Assembly (NCBI GenBank): GCA_913776795.1
Contig: CAJYRH010000185.1
Span: forward strand, 1-8,546
Direction: 5' to 3'
Length of the DNA stretch: 8,546 bases
Source: an uncultured Pseudorhodoferax sp.
GTDB lineage: Bacteria > Pseudomonadota > Gammaproteobacteria > Burkholderiales > Burkholderiaceae
A program made the position numbers and the translations under genes. Below the pieces are notes generated by a model. The model did not search any database and had not been told where the DNA came from. It saw nothing but the letters and a program-made list of their open reading frames with translations. This document shows, in pieces, positions 8,358 through 8,546 of this stretch; positions within the stretch are counted from its first letter, which is position 1, and every line of letters begins with the position of its first letter.

Positions 8358-8418
8358 GGTCTGCGACGGTATGCCGCCACGTGCCCGTGCGTGGCGATCC
8401 AGCAATACCGTGCAGACC
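8358..8418 (+). promoter_or_regulatory. Long structured RNA element in the tuf leader
   Basis: GGTCTGC (8358-8364) pairs with GCAGACC (8412-8418). After one bulged G, ACGGTAT (8366-8372) pairs with ATACCGT (8405-8411). Across an asymmetric internal loop, CGCCACG (8375-8381) pairs with CGTGGCG (8390-8396) around an 8-nt loop. The total is 21 Watson-Crick pairs in 61 nt. It does not resemble a tRNA. Position suggests control or processing of tuf mRNA; the function is unknown. Confidence 0.6.
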
Positions 8419-8421
8419 TAA

Positions 8422-8546
<125 letters not shown>

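Noticed and set aside
8327..8418. Intrinsic terminator ending the operon after fusA
   Set aside because: The stems are strong but no T-run follows either one, and tuf begins 39 nt downstream with a normal ribosome-binding site.
8358..8418. tRNA or tRNA-like gene before tuf
   Set aside because: No T-loop, anticodon arm or cloverleaf spacing can be drawn; the element is one long hairpin.

Overview
The window looks like a chromosomal segment of a high-GC betaproteobacterium, most likely Burkholderiales and probably Comamonadaceae. The ribosomal protein S12, S7, EF-G and EF-Tu sequences have the betaproteobacterial flavour (for example the S12 N-terminus [15 protein letters not shown]). This assignment is by eye, not by a database search. 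Everything real is on the + strand; the long minus-strand frames are shadows of GC-rich codon use.

Layout. (1) Positions 1-2643 hold a tight cluster: the 3' end of a VanZ-like membrane protein, a thioredoxin-like [2Fe-2S] ferredoxin, a small alpha/beta hydrolase, and a periplasmic PBP5-type D-Ala-D-Ala carboxypeptidase (dacC/dacA type). Gaps are -1, 3 and 58 nt, so co-transcription is likely. (2) Positions 2725-4916 hold a two-gene surface-polysaccharide unit: an O-antigen ligase/polymerase-family membrane protein overlapping by 4 nt a family-2 glycosyltransferase. (3) Positions 4917-5110 hold a clear sigma70-type promoter and a leader of about 125 nt. (4) From 5111 to the end lies the streptomycin operon rpsL-rpsG-fusA-tuf, with tuf cut off by the window edge.

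How the parts work together. The str operon makes two small-subunit proteins and the two elongation GTPases. Its promoter has a GC-rich discriminator, as expected for growth-rate and stringent control. Each gap inside the operon carries strong potential RNA stem-loops without U-tracts, so they look like leader or processing/regulatory structures rather than simple terminators. The upstream genes act on the envelope: the carboxypeptidase trims peptidoglycan stem peptides, and the ligase/glycosyltransferase pair probably builds or attaches a surface glycan.

No wholly new system is evident. The points most worth a second look are the carboxypeptidase's third active-site motif, which reads STG instead of KTG, and the large imperfect hairpin (14 outer base pairs plus a 7-bp apical stem) between fusA and tuf. 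No gene-free stretch exceeds 194 nt, and no tRNA, rRNA, CRISPR array, insertion sequence or attachment site was seen.
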